From assembly GCA_037893225.1 (NCBI GenBank), contig JAZGUH010000327.1:2329247-2393246 (forward strand): DNA of 64,000 nt, read 5' to 3'. The notes under the pieces are model-generated. The model was given only the letters and a program-made list of their open reading frames with translations, ran no database searches and was not told the DNA's origin. This DNA is from Hippasteria phrygiana. Lineage: Eukaryota > Echinodermata > Asteroidea > Valvatida > Goniasteridae. Position 1 is the first letter of the stretch; each line of letters opens with the position of its first letter. The position numbers were made by a program, and so were the translations under genes. Positions 27,307-38,676 of this stretch are shown here, in pieces.

Positions 27307-27735
27307 GGCATAAACAGGTTGTCGCGCAGTGCATGCGGGCGCTGCGCATCAGGGTGACGTCATGCAAGGTCGAGGGGTCACTATTTGAACTCCAAGAAAG
27401 CGAAAAGACATGTTCTGCGGGGGTCTCTGGGAATTAAACGGTAAATTTCATTTTCTTTTTATTTGGATGTTAAGTAAACCTTGGTACATTCATCTGATCA
27501 TGGAACTCCACTTGTTCAGATGGTGGCGTATCTAGTCTTTTGGTGGCCGTTGTGTAAGGTTGAATTCTGATTTTTGTTTTTGGATTTTAGACGTATTGAA
27601 TTAATGAATAGAAAATCGTCAAACGCTGCCTTGGACCCTACTATCGCCAGATCATGTCCAAATGTTAAAAAGGCGATAAAGGGTCCAAGTTACTCGGACT
27701 ACCCTAGTACTAGTAGTAGTACAAGTAGTAGTAGT

Positions 27736-28579
27736 AGAACTATATGGGGCTCCAACCGGAACCCCATAGAAAGAAGCCTATTTTCCCATAGGCTAGTACA
27801 GCAAGAATAAGATTAAGAAAGTCATTTCCATGCACTCACGTTTCTACCGTGCGCACGAAAACCGCTGCAAAGTTTTCCCCAAAAATCCGTAATATCATCA
27901 TTTACATCCTCATCTTGTGTGCACCAAGGCAAAAGATCGCCGGAAGCGGTTCCAATTTGCAAAAAAAAATGACACAAATCTCCGATCCGACGGACACACA
28001 CACGATGCGACTGTTGCCGGGCGGGTCATGTGCGGGGGTCACCAGACAAGCTCATGATTATTCATGTTAAAATTTGCAGTACGGCGTGCACGGCATGCAC
28101 TCTGTCGTGTCCGTTACCGTCCGCATCGCGCGCATTGATCACTGCATGTACTGGGTACATGTACGTGTACGTGTACGTAGTGATCGATGCGCGATATGCG
28201 GACGGTAACGGACACGACAGAGTGCATGCCGTGCGCGCCGTACTGCAAATTTTAACATGAATAATCATGAGCTTGTCTGGTGACCCCCGCACATGACCCG
28301 CCCGGCAACAGTCGCATCGTGTGTGTGTCCGTCGGATCGGAGATTTGTGTCATTTTTTTTTGCAAATTGGAACCGCTTCCGGCGATCTTTTGCCTTGGTG
28401 CACACAAGATGAGGATGTAAATGATGATATTACGGATTTTTGGGGAAAACTTTGCAGCGGTTTTCGTGCGCACGGTAGAAACGTGAGTGCATGGAAATGA
28501 CTTTCTTATTCTTGCTGTACTAGCCTATGGGAAAAATAGGCTTCTTTCTATGGGGTTCCGGTCGGAGCCCCATAGTTCT
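27736..28579. repeat. 844-bp near-perfect palindrome (foldback element)
   Basis: Left arm 27,736-28,135 and right arm about 28,183-28,579 are near-identical reverse complements: a 73-codon frame at 27,849-28,070 is repeated exactly on the other strand at 28,252-28,473. The centre near 28,160 is ACATGTACGTGTACGTGTAC-like and itself self-complementary. The termini read AGAACTAT..GGGGCTCC / GGAGCCCCATAGTTCT. Near identity of the arms means a young element, or arms kept identical by gene conversion. Confidence 0.9.
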
Positions 28580-29545
28580 AGGGGTAGATCAGATGGAGGT
28601 ACCATGTTTCCTACCTCCATGGAGGTACCAAGGTTTACTTACCATCCAAATAAAAATTTACCGTTCAATTCCCAGAGACACCCGCAGTTCAAATCGTGAC
28701 CCCTCGACCTTGCATGACGTCATCCTGGCCTGATGCGCAGCGCCCGCAGGCACCGCGCGACAATCTGTTTATGCCGGCGACTGTTCCGTGAGTCGTACAA
28801 CGGTCGAGATTTTGTGGAGATTCTAACTCGGTTCGAAGTTTGGAACTTATGTAATCCAGGTATAATGCATATTTTCCTTTGAGTCCATCAATTGGTCGTT
28901 GACTTATTTGCGTTCCCTCAGGTTGTAATTCCTTCATGATTTCATTATTTCACCACCCCCCCCCCCCTAAATAAAAATTGTAAACACCCCCCCCCCCCAA
29001 AAAAAAAGGAAAATTAGATGTGCTTTAATTTCATGTTAAATCTCAGGCAGATGGGCAGATACACCAGATAGGCCTACTTGTAATTAAATTAAGATCAAGC
29101 AGTTTGATCTTCCTTAAACAAAATTACACCCGCCCCCAATAATAAAACGTAACAGAACAATACAAAACAGAACGAGTCCCACGCGCGTGCAGCCTCCAAT
29201 TGGTTTTAATTCAGTTCAGTTGAAGTTTTCAAGAATAGGGCTTGATTTCAGACTGTTCCTTGCCCTGCAAGACATAATAGAGGATTTAGGCACATTTAGT
29301 ATGTCATTCAGTCAAGTGATCCATTGTTTCCTGCTGGTTGGGGCCATTTAACCTGTAATATAAATTATATGTTGAGATGCACCGCGTTTACACTAGATCC
29401 AGGAAAAGGGATTAAAAGGGGATCGAACCCAGCAAGGAGGATTGAAGGGGGATCGATGGACAGAGTTGAAATCCCAGGGCTCCGGGAAATACTCCGGTTT
29501 TCTCTTAAAAGAGGGTTTCAGTTCCATGGCTTGATTGAAACCTTT
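28580..29545. other. host DNA with inverted pieces of the neighbouring composite, then unrecognised sequence
   Basis: 28,600-28,810 repeats, inverted, the block and MITE end seen at 26,045-26,310. Two poly-C runs occur at 28,954-28,967 and near 28,987-28,998. The rest holds no recognised feature. Confidence 0.45.
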
Positions 29546-29549
29546 TTTT

Positions 29550-29635
29550 GGCTGTTTTGGAAACTTTTCCAAAACAGCCCTTGTTTTCGTTAAGATTTTT
29601 TTTTTGGCTGTTTTGGAAACTTTTCCAAAACAGCC
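29550..29635. repeat. two tandem 30-bp perfect hairpins
   Basis: GGCTGTTTTGGAAA, CT, then TTTCCAAAACAGCC forms a 14-bp stem with a 2-nt loop at 29,550-29,579. It recurs 56 bp on at 29,606-29,635 with the same CTTGTTTTCGTTAAGA follow-on. The AAAACAGCCC end is also seen at about 30,797 and 32,335. Confidence 0.8.
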
Positions 29636-29639
29636 CTTG

Positions 29640-29652
29640 TTTTCGTTAAGAT

Positions 29653-29712
<60 letters not shown>

Positions 29713-30833
29713 CCTTTTCAGACTTTTTGCCCATAGCATTTGTGCACGTTTTCTTTCTTACCGGCACTTTGGCTACTTTGGTACACCCGATTGCCTCTAA
29801 ACTTGGCAGACACTTAGACCAACTGCTCAGAATGTATGCCGAACATTTACGTCATGATGACGTCATCACGTGATTTTTTATGAATTTTTGAAATTTGAAA
29901 ATCGTAATATTCTATTTAATATATCTAGCGAACAAAACAAGATATTTTCAAAATTCCTTTTGTTATAGCTTTGGTATGTCTCAAAGATATGCACTAAAAG
30001 AAAAAAAAATGTGTGATGTCAAGATGACGTCATCAAAAATGTGCTTTTTTAAAACACATATAAGGATAGGTCCGATCGTCATGAAAATTGGTGGGTAGGT
30101 AGATACTGGCACTAGGATGCAAAATCCAAAATGACGTCATGATGACGTCATCACGTGATTTGTTATGAATTTTTGAAATTTTGAAAATCGTAACATTCTT
30201 TTAAATATATCTGGCAAACAAAACAAGATATTTTCAAAATTCTTTTTGTTATAGCTTTGGTAGGTCTCAAAGATATGCCCTAAAAAGGAAAAAAATGTGT
30301 GACGTCATGATGACATCATCAAAAATGTCCTTTTTTAAAACACATATAAGGATAGGTCCGATCGTCATGAAAATTGGTGGGTAGGTAGATACTGCCACCA
30401 GCATGCAGAAGCCGAAGTGACGTCATGATGACGTCATCACGTGATTTTTTATGAATTTTTGAAATTTTGAAATCGTAAAAGTCTTTTAAATATATCTGGC
30501 AAACAAAACAAGATATTTTCAAAATTATTTTTGTTATAGCTTTGGTAGGTCTCAAAGATATGCCCTAAAAAGGAAAAAAATGTGTGACGTCATGATGACA
30601 TCATCAAAAATGTGCTTTTTTTAAACACATATAAGGATAGGTCCAATCGTCATGAAAATTGGTGGGTAGGTAGATACTGTCACTAGCATGCAAAATCTGA
30701 AATGATGTCATGATGACGTCATCGGGAATTTTTTTTATGATTTTTGAAATTTTTGAAATTTCATTTTAATCACAATTTTACACAAAAAAACAAAACAGCC
30801 CTGTGTTTGTCCACAAACACTGTACCAGATGTC

Positions 30834-30898
<65 letters not shown>

Positions 30899-32378
30899 CC
30901 TTTTCAGACTTTTTCCCATAGCATTTGTGCACGTTTTCTTTCTTACCGGCACTTTGGCTACTTTGGTGCACCCGATTGCCTTTAAACTTGGCAGACACTT
31001 AGACAAACTGCTCAGAATGTGTGCCAAACTTTTTGGTCATGATGACGTCATCACGTGATTTTTTATGAATTTTTGAAATTTGAAAATCGTAAAATTCTTT
31101 TCAATATATCTAGCGAACAAAACAAGATATTTTCAAAATTCTTTTTGTTACAGCTTTGGTAGGTCTCAAAGATATGCCCTAAAAAGGAAAAAAGTGTGTG
31201 ACGTCATGATGACATCATCAAAAATGTGCTTTTTTAAAACACATATAAGAATAGGTCCGATCGTCATGAAAATTGGTGGGTAGGTAGATACTGGTACTAG
31301 GATGCAAAATCCAAAGTGACGTCATGATGACGTCATCACGTGATTTGTTATGAATTTTTGAAATTTTGAAAATCGTAACATTCTTTTAAATATATCTGGC
31401 AAACAAAACAAGATATTTTCAAAATTCTTTTTGTTATAGCTTTGGTAGGTCTCAAAGATATGCCCTAAAAAGGAAAAAAATGTGTGACGTCATGATGACA
31501 TCATCAAAAATGTGCTTTTTTAAAACACATATAAGGATAGGTCCGATCGTCATGAAAATTGGTGGGTAGGTAGATACTGGTATTAGGATGCAAAATCCAA
31601 AGTGACGTCATGATGACGTCATCACGTGATTTGTTATGAATTTTTGAAATTTTGAAATCGTAACATTCTTTTCAATATATCTCGCAAACAAAACAAGAGA
31701 TTTTCAAAATTCTTTTTGATACAGCTTTTGGTATGTCTCAAAGATATGCCCTAAAAGGCGAAAATTGTGTGACGTCATAATGACGTCATCAATTTTTTTT
31801 TTTAACGCATGTAAGGGTCGGTCCGATTAAAAATTTATACATTGAATTTTTCTCTACCTAATTCAACAATTTCGTGATCGTGGCTCACTCAAGTATTAAG
31901 AAATAACAGGCATCTAACAAATTGTGACCAAATTCAATATAACACAAAGGAATTCTGGGAAGGACAGAAACCATGGCTTTCATGTGGCATGCTGTCTATA
32001 AAGAGTTGATCTCTAGTCTTTTTTTCAAGTCGTTAGACAAGTCGTAGGCAGATACTTACACCAACTGCTCAGAATGTGCGCCGAACTTTTAGGTCATGAT
32101 GACGTCATCACATGTCACGTGACGTCATCTTAAAGGGGCATTTTTGGAAACCATATATCTACAAAAGTACAAGTCACATTAAGTTAAAACGTGGTATTTA
32201 GTTATGCCAGCATGTGTTAGATGAAAATGTATGTGACGTCATGGTGACGTCATGATGACGTCATCGGCTAATTTTCTATGATTTTTTTCATTTTTGAAAT
32301 TTCATTTAAATCACATAATTTTACACAAAAAAACAAAACAGCCCTGTGTTTGTCCACAAACACTGCACCAGATGTCTA
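29640..32378. repeat. tandem array with about 288-bp units carrying TGACGTCA palindromes
   Basis: Units contain a recurring phrase GATAGGTCCGATCGTCATGA at about 30,065, 30,352, 30,641, 31,253 and 31,541, and a CATGATGACGTCATCACGTG block. By eye there are about 23 TGACGTCA sites. The array has two sub-arrays, each starting with a 55-60 bp poly-T and the same CTTTTCAGACTTTTTGCCCA or close variant (29,716 and 30,900), and each ending in CCCTGTGTTTGTCCACAAAC (about 30,801 and 32,342). No coding capacity is seen. It may be the internal repeats of a non-autonomous transposon. Confidence 0.85.
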
Positions 32379-33300
32379 GTTTCTTATTGCATTTTCCAGT
32401 AGTTTTATGCCAAAAAGTAGACACAGCAGATGTTTAATATCGGCGCCGTTGTTTTTTTTAAGGAGGTTGCCCTCCTCCTCCCCTTCTTTTCTCACACCTC
32501 CCCCTCTTTTTTTTCCACTCTTCTTTTTTTCTCCTTTTTTTTTTTTTTTTTTTTTGGACTCAATATGTCGTTTTGACATACATATTCAAACGGGACCTGA
32601 CTTCTCGACTTCGCATTAATACATTACAGCATGACATTGGACTCCAGATCCTGCGCACGCATAATGCACCGCGCGGCTTCCCACGAGTGTTTCCTTAAAG
32701 ATACAATGGCAGTTTGCCGTACGTGTTGGTCGGTACGAGGCTGCGTACGTGACTCTTTTTCCTTCAGGCATGTCGGGTATTATTTTTGTGTACCTAGTCA
32801 CAAGCATAATTTGCCGTCAAGTTGTTTTATTTTACAGCAAATGTTAAAACCAAGTAGGCCTATTAAGGACCACCAATTGGAGGTTTATTTTGATGATGAT
32901 CTGACACACTTTCGATACTTTCGATATATCAGTCCTCAATATCAATTTTTCGATATTTCGATATGATTAAAAAAAATGCTATTGGCGATATCGATATCAA
33001 AAGTAATATCGATACATCGACAGACCCTACCTCTGAGCATGCCAGAGTTGTAGTCAAGTCCCTGCAAGTCCCTTCACAAGTCCTTTCATAAAGCCAGTCA
33101 CAAGTACATGTAGCTGAATAAACAATGACAAAGGAATGCTTTTGTCAAAACTCATTTGAATAGCTTGTGATTTGAATTGGGACTGGAGGACTTGTAGAGA
33201 CTTGTGATGGACTCGATTACCTCCCTGGAGCATGTACAGTCAGTCATTTCTTGGCGTGCTCAACTTCGTAATAACAATAAACCGCTCTACCTGTCAAGTT
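32379..33300. other. host DNA with a CARD-unrelated low-complexity tract, nothing recognised
   Basis: Includes a C/T-rich and poly-T stretch (32,470-32,556), an ATCGATATC-rich segment (32,920-33,020), and at 33,045-33,210 a diverged, opposite-strand copy of the GTTGTAGTCAAGACC family found at 48,975-49,189. Confidence 0.45.
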
Positions 33301-33307
33301 GGTACAT

Positions 33308-33390
33308 GTACATGGTCGAGTGGTTAACGCTAGTGTCTTGAAAGTGGCAGTGCTACAACTTTGTACGGTTTCGATTCCCACCTCTGGTGT
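33308..33390 (+). mobile_element. tRNA-derived SINE head
   Basis: TGGTCGAGTGG (about 33,312) matches the polymerase III A box and GTTTCGATTCC (about 33,369) differs from the B-box consensus at one position. The spacing is right for a Leu/Ser-type tRNA. No proper acceptor stem is present, and an A/T-rich tail follows (TGTATTTATTTATT). Confidence 0.5.
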
Positions 33391-34409
33391 GTATTTATTT
33401 ATTTTTCAAAAAAAAGTAAGAATTTCTTTTTTTGTACTGTTTTAAATCAAATCCCGATTTAATTACAGATAATAAGCATTTTTTCTGATTCACGGCTCTA
33501 GAGGATTTTCTTTTTAGGGGAAATGAAGTCCGAAATTGCATTTGGTCTGATTCCCATCTCATGAATATGAAGTCAGAACGACAATGAAGGCACGGAACCA
33601 GACGAAATTCATCATGGTAAAAAAATGTCCCCAAAACACTCACTGCGCATGTTCAGTGCCGTGCCGGTCAAATAGCTGATGCCAATTCACGGTCAAATAA
33701 CCACTGCTTATTCTAATGACATCAATTTATGTAATTTTGAACAGGGTCTTATGGTAGAAAATGCAATTTTCTTACTGTTTTGCTGTTGATGTCTTGCGAA
33801 TCAGTGCAATTTTGCGTGTTCACTGTGTGTCGCGGTGATCGCCATCTTTATTTTCGTGTTGCACTTTGTCGTCTTCATCATTATACTCGAAATTTCCCAC
33901 CAAAAAATCAAAACACTGCCCTCTATCTATGACATACCTGTTGATTTTTAATGTGGCAAGCTAGTCCAATAAAGCAAACCAAAAACTCCTTGCGATTACA
34001 AGGCATTTGTAAATATGGTAGGTAGTAGGGAATTTTTTTTTTTTTTTGGGGGGGGGGCCACTTTTTTTATGTTGATCATATGTAGGTGTCTACGTGTAGT
34101 CAAGGTTTAAAGGTAATATTTACAGCATTTATGGGGTTTTTTGGTAGTTTTTTCATTTTCCCCAACACAAAAATTAGGGTCGAGGCCGTTAAAATAGGGT
34201 AGGTAGGGTAACCGGAAGCAGAAAAATTTTGTTTTGTCTAACTTAAAAGTGGATTTTGTTATAGGAACAGGGCCCAAAACAACACATTCGAAAAAGTGTT
34301 AGGTGGTAGGCATGTAAGGTGAAAATGTGATTATGTAGTGTAGAACATCATGACAGGAATGAAAATCCACCTATCCTGTTTGGGGCCGGAGGGGGGGGGG
34401 GGGGGGGGT
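33391..34409. other. host intergenic DNA, nothing recognised
   Basis: Contains poly-T/poly-G runs near 34,030-34,060 and a poly-G near 34,389-34,408. No gene or clear repeat. Confidence 0.4.
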
Positions 34410-34780
34410 AGTCCTACCCCTAGAACTATTGGGCTCCTACTGGAGCCCCGGGCCCATAGATAGCAGCCCAAAATTTGTCACATAGGCTACTACTACAAAA
34501 ATAGAAACATATTTTTTCATGCACTGTGCATACAAAAGTTGCTGCAAAGTTTACCCCTAAATCTGTCTGTTTAGTTATTGACATACTTTGTACTCACCTT
34601 GCTTGCGCAAACCAGAGAATCAGTAGAATCGGTCCCAATTAAAAAAAAAAAAGATGGGAAAAATCCCTGTTCCACACTGAAGTAATAGGAATCACATGAA
34701 ACAACATGGCCTGGTACAAGGTCAGGCGTGGACCGATCACATCACTGGGCTCTTGATTATTCATGTTAAATCTCAACAGC
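34410..34780. repeat. diverged single-arm copy of the 844-bp palindrome family
   Basis: TACCCCTAGAACTAT, GGAGCCCC, CATGCACTG.GCATAC, GTTGCTGCAAAGTTT.CCC and GATTATTCATGTTAAA occur in the same order as in the left arm at 27,736-28,080, with many substitutions. Only one arm is present. Confidence 0.65.
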
Positions 34781-35011
34781 CATTAATTTGCATCAAATTA
34801 TGTGAATAGGGCCAAAATTATATCAAAAATTTGGGGAACTGCTTGTCAATATTGCCCAGTACTGGTACCCAGAACATGTTTTGGGGAATAAAATGTGTTT
34901 TCAACAGGATTTGAGAATGTAAACACGACCTTGAAGCTAGGTAATTTTAAAGTACACAGAAAAAGAAAATGTTTCAGCTTGATACTTCATGTGTAGATTG
35001 AAGCTTTCAAC

Positions 35012-35161
35012 ATGGAAGAATCAGACAAGGTGAGGCTGAGACGGAACCGATGTGCCTTAGTAGATGACATCGAACCAAGTCGAATCCTGGATCGTCTTAT
35101 CGAGCTCAAAGTTTTCACACCAGATATGAGTGCAGAGATTACATCCCAGGCTGCCGTGAAA
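35012..35161 (+). CDS. host CARD-domain protein, exon 1
   Basis: An open 50-codon exon starts at ATG (MEESDKVRLRRNRCALVDDI) and ends at AAA followed by the donor GTAAGA. It encodes helices 1-3 of a caspase-recruitment domain. The initiating Met, the basic RLRRNR helix and LDRLIELKVFTPDM match the N-terminal CARDs of initiator caspases and adaptors such as RAIDD/CRADD. CARDs bind other CARDs to build apoptosis or inflammasome-like complexes in the cytoplasm. The phase-0 donor fits exon 2. The promoter and 5' UTR were not identified. The gene lies 17 kb from the Polinton. Confidence 0.8.
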
Positions 35162-37064
35162 GTAAGACCAATGTTGTAGTACTCGTAATCTGTACTCATA
35201 CTCAAGTACAACTCAAAGTCTGATTTGAAGATACTACTCAAACTTGAATGTAAGTACTCGTACTCGAGGTCAAATGCACTCTGGCTCAATTTCTTGAAAT
35301 TGTGCTCGACCATAGGAGTACCCATACTTGATTTTTATGACTCGAGGAATATACTTTGTTGGAATCACTGAGTCAGTAGAAGTGACGTTTCCTGTTATAA
35401 GTCTGTTTTTTTTTCTTTAAGGACTGTATTTTGGAAACTACTGGAAGAGAGGAAAAGTTTTGGACAGTAAATTCCAATAAGTGATGTTTAAAGTTTTTTG
35501 GCGAGCTGCGAAGCAGATGCGAGCGTCCTCCGTCCGTCCTTCGTGGCGTCTCAGTGTCCGTCCGCCGCATTAAAATGTTAAAGTTTTTACTTCTAGCTAG
35601 TTAAGTCCAAACATGCAGTTTATAAGGTCTACAGCTATCAGACTCATTGCATTGTCGTAAATGTTATAGTTTTAATTGAGGAATTTGTAATTTATATTTT
35701 GTTTAACATTTTTATCCCACTATATAATGTACTGTACATACAATTGCAATTTTCGGAGAGCACATGCATTTGGGTGATGTGGGGTGGGTTGGGGTGATGT
35801 GGGGTGGGGTGGGTTGGGGTGATGTGGGGTGGGGTGGGGTGATGTGGGGTGGGGTGGGGTGGGGTGGGGTGAGATGAGATGATTTGGGGTTTGGTGATGT
35901 GGGGTTGGGTGGGGTGATTTGATGTGGAGTGGGGTGATGTGGGGTGGGGTGATGTGGGGTGGGGTATGTGGGGTGGGGTGATGTGATGTGTGGTGATGTG
36001 ATGTGTGGTGGAGTGGGGTGATGTGGGGTGGGGTGATGTGGGGTGGGGTGATGTGATGTGGGGTGGGGTGATGGGGGTGGGGTGATGGGGGTGGGGTGTA
36101 GTGAGGTGTAGTAATGTATGGTACAAGGTAATTGGTTCATATTGGTATTGGCATATAAAAAGCTGACACACTCCACTATGATGCCCTTTTACCTTACCCA
36201 ATCTCACACCAACAATTTCACATTTGTTATTTTGTTGTATTAAAATTTATAGAATGAGATTTCGGGTGGAGATGGGAACGGGATGGGATTAATATTGATT
36301 GTATAGTGAGGGTGGAGGGTGGTGTGAGGCCTCCCCTCCTGCCTTTAGCAGCGAGCCTTGGTGGCTTTGCCCTTCTAGTTCTGGATTACTTTTCCACCTG
36401 ATGCATGATTAAGTACATTTAGTTTTTTAATGGTACTCTGCTAATCACGCACTCATTCTCAGCTTAATATACTCGTACTGTCCAAGCACTTGGGACTCAG
36501 ATTCTTGTACTCATATTTGTTGGCCCAACAAATACTCAGACTCTAGTACTTCTCGACAGCACTTGGTACTCAATAAATAGTACTTTTCTGCAATTGTGAG
36601 TAAGACATAGAGGTGTGGATTGTTGGTGGAACTTGTTAAGATGCACTTATTTGTTTTATTTATTTATTTATTTTGTGTTATTCTACCAGAGTAACCCCAT
36701 CAGTTGTCAATGTCTATGAACTGGGGGGCCCTGGGTTACATAATAACATTTTACATTTTGGTGAAAAAAATCATAAACGTACAATCAGAAACATAATAAG
36801 AACTAAGGTCAAAACATCACCATAAAACAAACAAGGAACTAAACAGATTTAAACAGATACACCTCGCTCCTCTGCGCTCTTCTGACATAAATTGCCAGTT
36901 ATTTACATGTACATGTATATATATTTTTTTTTCTAATTTAAGTTTCAAACAAGTTGTTTAAAAAAACGAGAAGAGCTCAGCATAATTTTCATTAACCATT
37001 TCCTTTCCATTAGCCATTAAGTGAAGAACTCTGAAGAATTCTTGTCCCAATTGTTTGCCATCAG
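35162..37064 (+). other. intron 1 of the CARD gene
   Basis: The intron begins GTAAGA and ends TTGTTTGCCATCAG. It contains TACTCG-rich repeat fragments (35,164-35,330 and 36,466-36,590) and a TGGGG minisatellite (35,770-36,111). No other exon was seen. Confidence 0.6.
35770..36111. repeat. GATGTGGGGTGGGG minisatellite
   Basis: About 340 bp of irregular GGGGT and GATGT units on the plus strand. The dense runs of four G spaced by 1-5 bases are favourable for G-quadruplexes in the non-template strand of the CARD gene transcript. The apparent His/Pro-Thr reading frames on the minus strand are repeat artefacts. Confidence 0.9.
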
Positions 37065-37197
37065 GATCAGATCAGCAAACTCTTAAATATGCTGGAGAAG
37101 CGTGGACCTGATGCATACAGTAATTTCCGCAAAACTCTTCTAGAAATGAGCTACCAACATCTGGTTAAGAAACTGGATAACACCCAAATCAGTACAG
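37065..37197 (+). CDS. host CARD-domain protein, exon 2
   Basis: The acceptor is CATCAG and the donor GTATGT. The frame continues directly from exon 1: DQISKLLNMLEKRGPDAYSN, then FRKTLLEMSYQHLVKKLDN, completing CARD helices 4-6. The LL..LE.RGP.A...F...L.E....LV..L pattern is typical of CARDs. It has 44 codons plus one base, so the donor is phase 1. Together the two exons give a complete domain of about 90 residues. No caspase catalytic domain was found downstream, so the gene looks like an adaptor, although a missed exon cannot be excluded. Confidence 0.8.
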
Positions 37198-37258
37198 GTA
37201 TGTTGAAATGTAACTTTCATTTCTGTCTTCTCCAGGTATTTCCAGAACTGTAACGTTT

Positions 37259-37335
37259 TAAATGTAGTGTACATGATTGGTCATTGTTGCAATTATCAGA
37301 AATGGGCGGATTTGGGGGTTAGTATTTTAATAATA
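37259..37335 (+). repeat. truncated left end of the AAAGGTAGTGTACATGATTGG MITE family
   Basis: TGTAGTGTACATGATTGGTC and the following ATTGTTGCAAT, GAAATGGGCGGATTTGGGG match the left part of the element at 45,975-46,438. It is cut off at an AAT microsatellite. Confidence 0.65.
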
Positions 37336-37364
37336 ATAATAATAATTATTATTTTCCTCAATTG

Positions 37365-37760
37365 CCGGTTAGGGCGACACATAATCCTGGAAAAGAGTGG
37401 GTTAGGGTGACCTGGTCGAATAGGGCGACAATTTGGTGTCGCCCTATTGTGAAAGTCGCCCCTTTGGAGTGTTTTTTAGTAAGGTGCGTTGGGAAAGTGC
37501 TCTAAAAGGGCGACACTCGTGTCGCCCCAATAAGGTTATTTCGGGAAGAGTCGCCCATTTGCCGCATCCAGGAGATTTCTAATTATTATTATTATTATTA
37601 CCGGCGATGGGTCATTTGGGAGACATTCCCACAGACTTGTGCACAAATTGTTTTTCAACTTTAATGTAACCTAACCCAAATATCCCCTATCCTACCCCCA
37701 CGAAATTTTGTATATTTATGTTTTGGACCATCCTCTATCGATATAACCCAGTACCGACAG
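37365..37760. repeat. GTCGCC-rich dispersed repeat, copy 1
   Basis: 37,365-37,580 (TCAATTGCCGG, AGGGCGAC, TGGTCGAATAGGGCGACAAT) recurs in the same orientation at 57,865-58,030. 37,605-37,745 (CGATGGGTCATTTGGGAGAC to CCTCTATCGATA) recurs inverted at 57,720-57,860. The AAT microsatellite sits between the blocks. Confidence 0.7.
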
Positions 37761-38116
37761 TAAAATTCTCAATATTTAAGGGGGCTGTAGGGCTCTTCCT
37801 TTTTGAATAATTTATTATTCGACTATTCGAAACTGGGTTTGACCGAATATTCGAATATTCGATACTCGCCGATCAAGTTTTTCAGTGCATGCCACACCGG
37901 TAAAAACAACATTGCACGTAAAAGCACGCCGGTGTTTTACGTATGGCGATTGATATTATGGACCGTTCAAACAGCATATTTTTTGCATGCCCCTGTTGTA
38001 TCAAGGGTTTTACCGACAGGAACAAACTTCCGTCCACAAAAAATTGCGATTGACAAAAATGCGGCATTTGACACTGCTAAGCACCATAACTTTTCTATTA
38101 AAATAGTATCAGAGTC
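37761..38116. other. unrecognised stretch rich in TTCGAATATTCGA motifs
   Basis: ATTCGAATATTCG-type self-complementary words recur at about 37,816-37,865 and again beyond 38,150. No gene. Confidence 0.4.
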
Positions 38117-38608
38117 GTATCTGTATGTGCATATATATATATATCTTTTTGAATATTCGAACTGGCAAAATGTATTCAAATATTCGATTGATGATCGAAT
38201 ATCGAATATTCGGTATATTCGGAACAGCCTTAGGGGGCTGTGACATTAGGGAGACATCGAAATGTCTCCCTAATGTCACTTGTCTCCCTAAGGTACCAAA
38301 AATAACAAAAGAATCTCTCCTCAAGGGACCATTGACAGTTATTGGCAGTCCCGCTCCTGTCAGTTTCTTTGTTCACTTTGAACATGTATTCAAATTTACC
38401 TAGTCAGTTTCCCTTGTGGATTGTTTGACGAATTATAAGTTAAAAAGTCGTATCCTCATTGAGTGATCCCCAAAATGTCGCTTCCCAGGTTGTATCGTAA
38501 AATTGGGTGTGATCCCTGGCTATACGGCATTCTGGGTTGATGACTTCTGACTAGCGCCCACCTGAACAAAGATACTGACAATTTGGGAGACCGCCAACAT
38601 AGGGCAAG

Positions 38609-38676
38609 ATAGCGCAGTTGGTAGAGCGCCGGTACGGTAACCCGGAGGTCGCAGGTCGAATCCCACTCCTGCCAGT
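38609..38676 (+). mobile_element. degenerate tRNA-like segment, copy 1
   Basis: TAGCGCAGTTGG resembles an A box. The B box is damaged (AGGTCGAATCC, one base short) compared with copy 2. Not a functional tRNA. Confidence 0.6.

Larger units (their letters stand above)
25893..27712. repeat. inverted-repeat composite with about 145-bp arms
   Basis: The arms at 25,893-26,036 (TAGTCCGAGTAACTTGGACC...) and 27,571-27,712 are reverse complements. Inside lie direct copies of a 70-bp block (26,045-26,116 and 27,416-27,488), which also appears inverted at 28,618-28,690, plus MITE copies. The order suggests nested insertions into one foldback element. Confidence 0.65.

Noticed and set aside
28060..28262. 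CRISPR-like or regulatory palindrome at the centre of the inverted repeat
   Set aside because: The ACGTGTACGTGTAC centre is explained by the foldback loop; no spaced array exists.
27849..28473. Pair of identical 73-codon ORFs
   Set aside because: They are the two arms of one palindrome, so identity is expected and does not indicate coding.
29393..31058. Lys-rich and Phe-rich frames over the poly-T runs
   Set aside because: Products of the 55-60 bp homopolymers and array repeats, no conserved domain.
35692..36207. 171-codon His/Pro/Thr frame
   Set aside because: Translation of the GATGTGGGG minisatellite; two frames give the same type of peptide.
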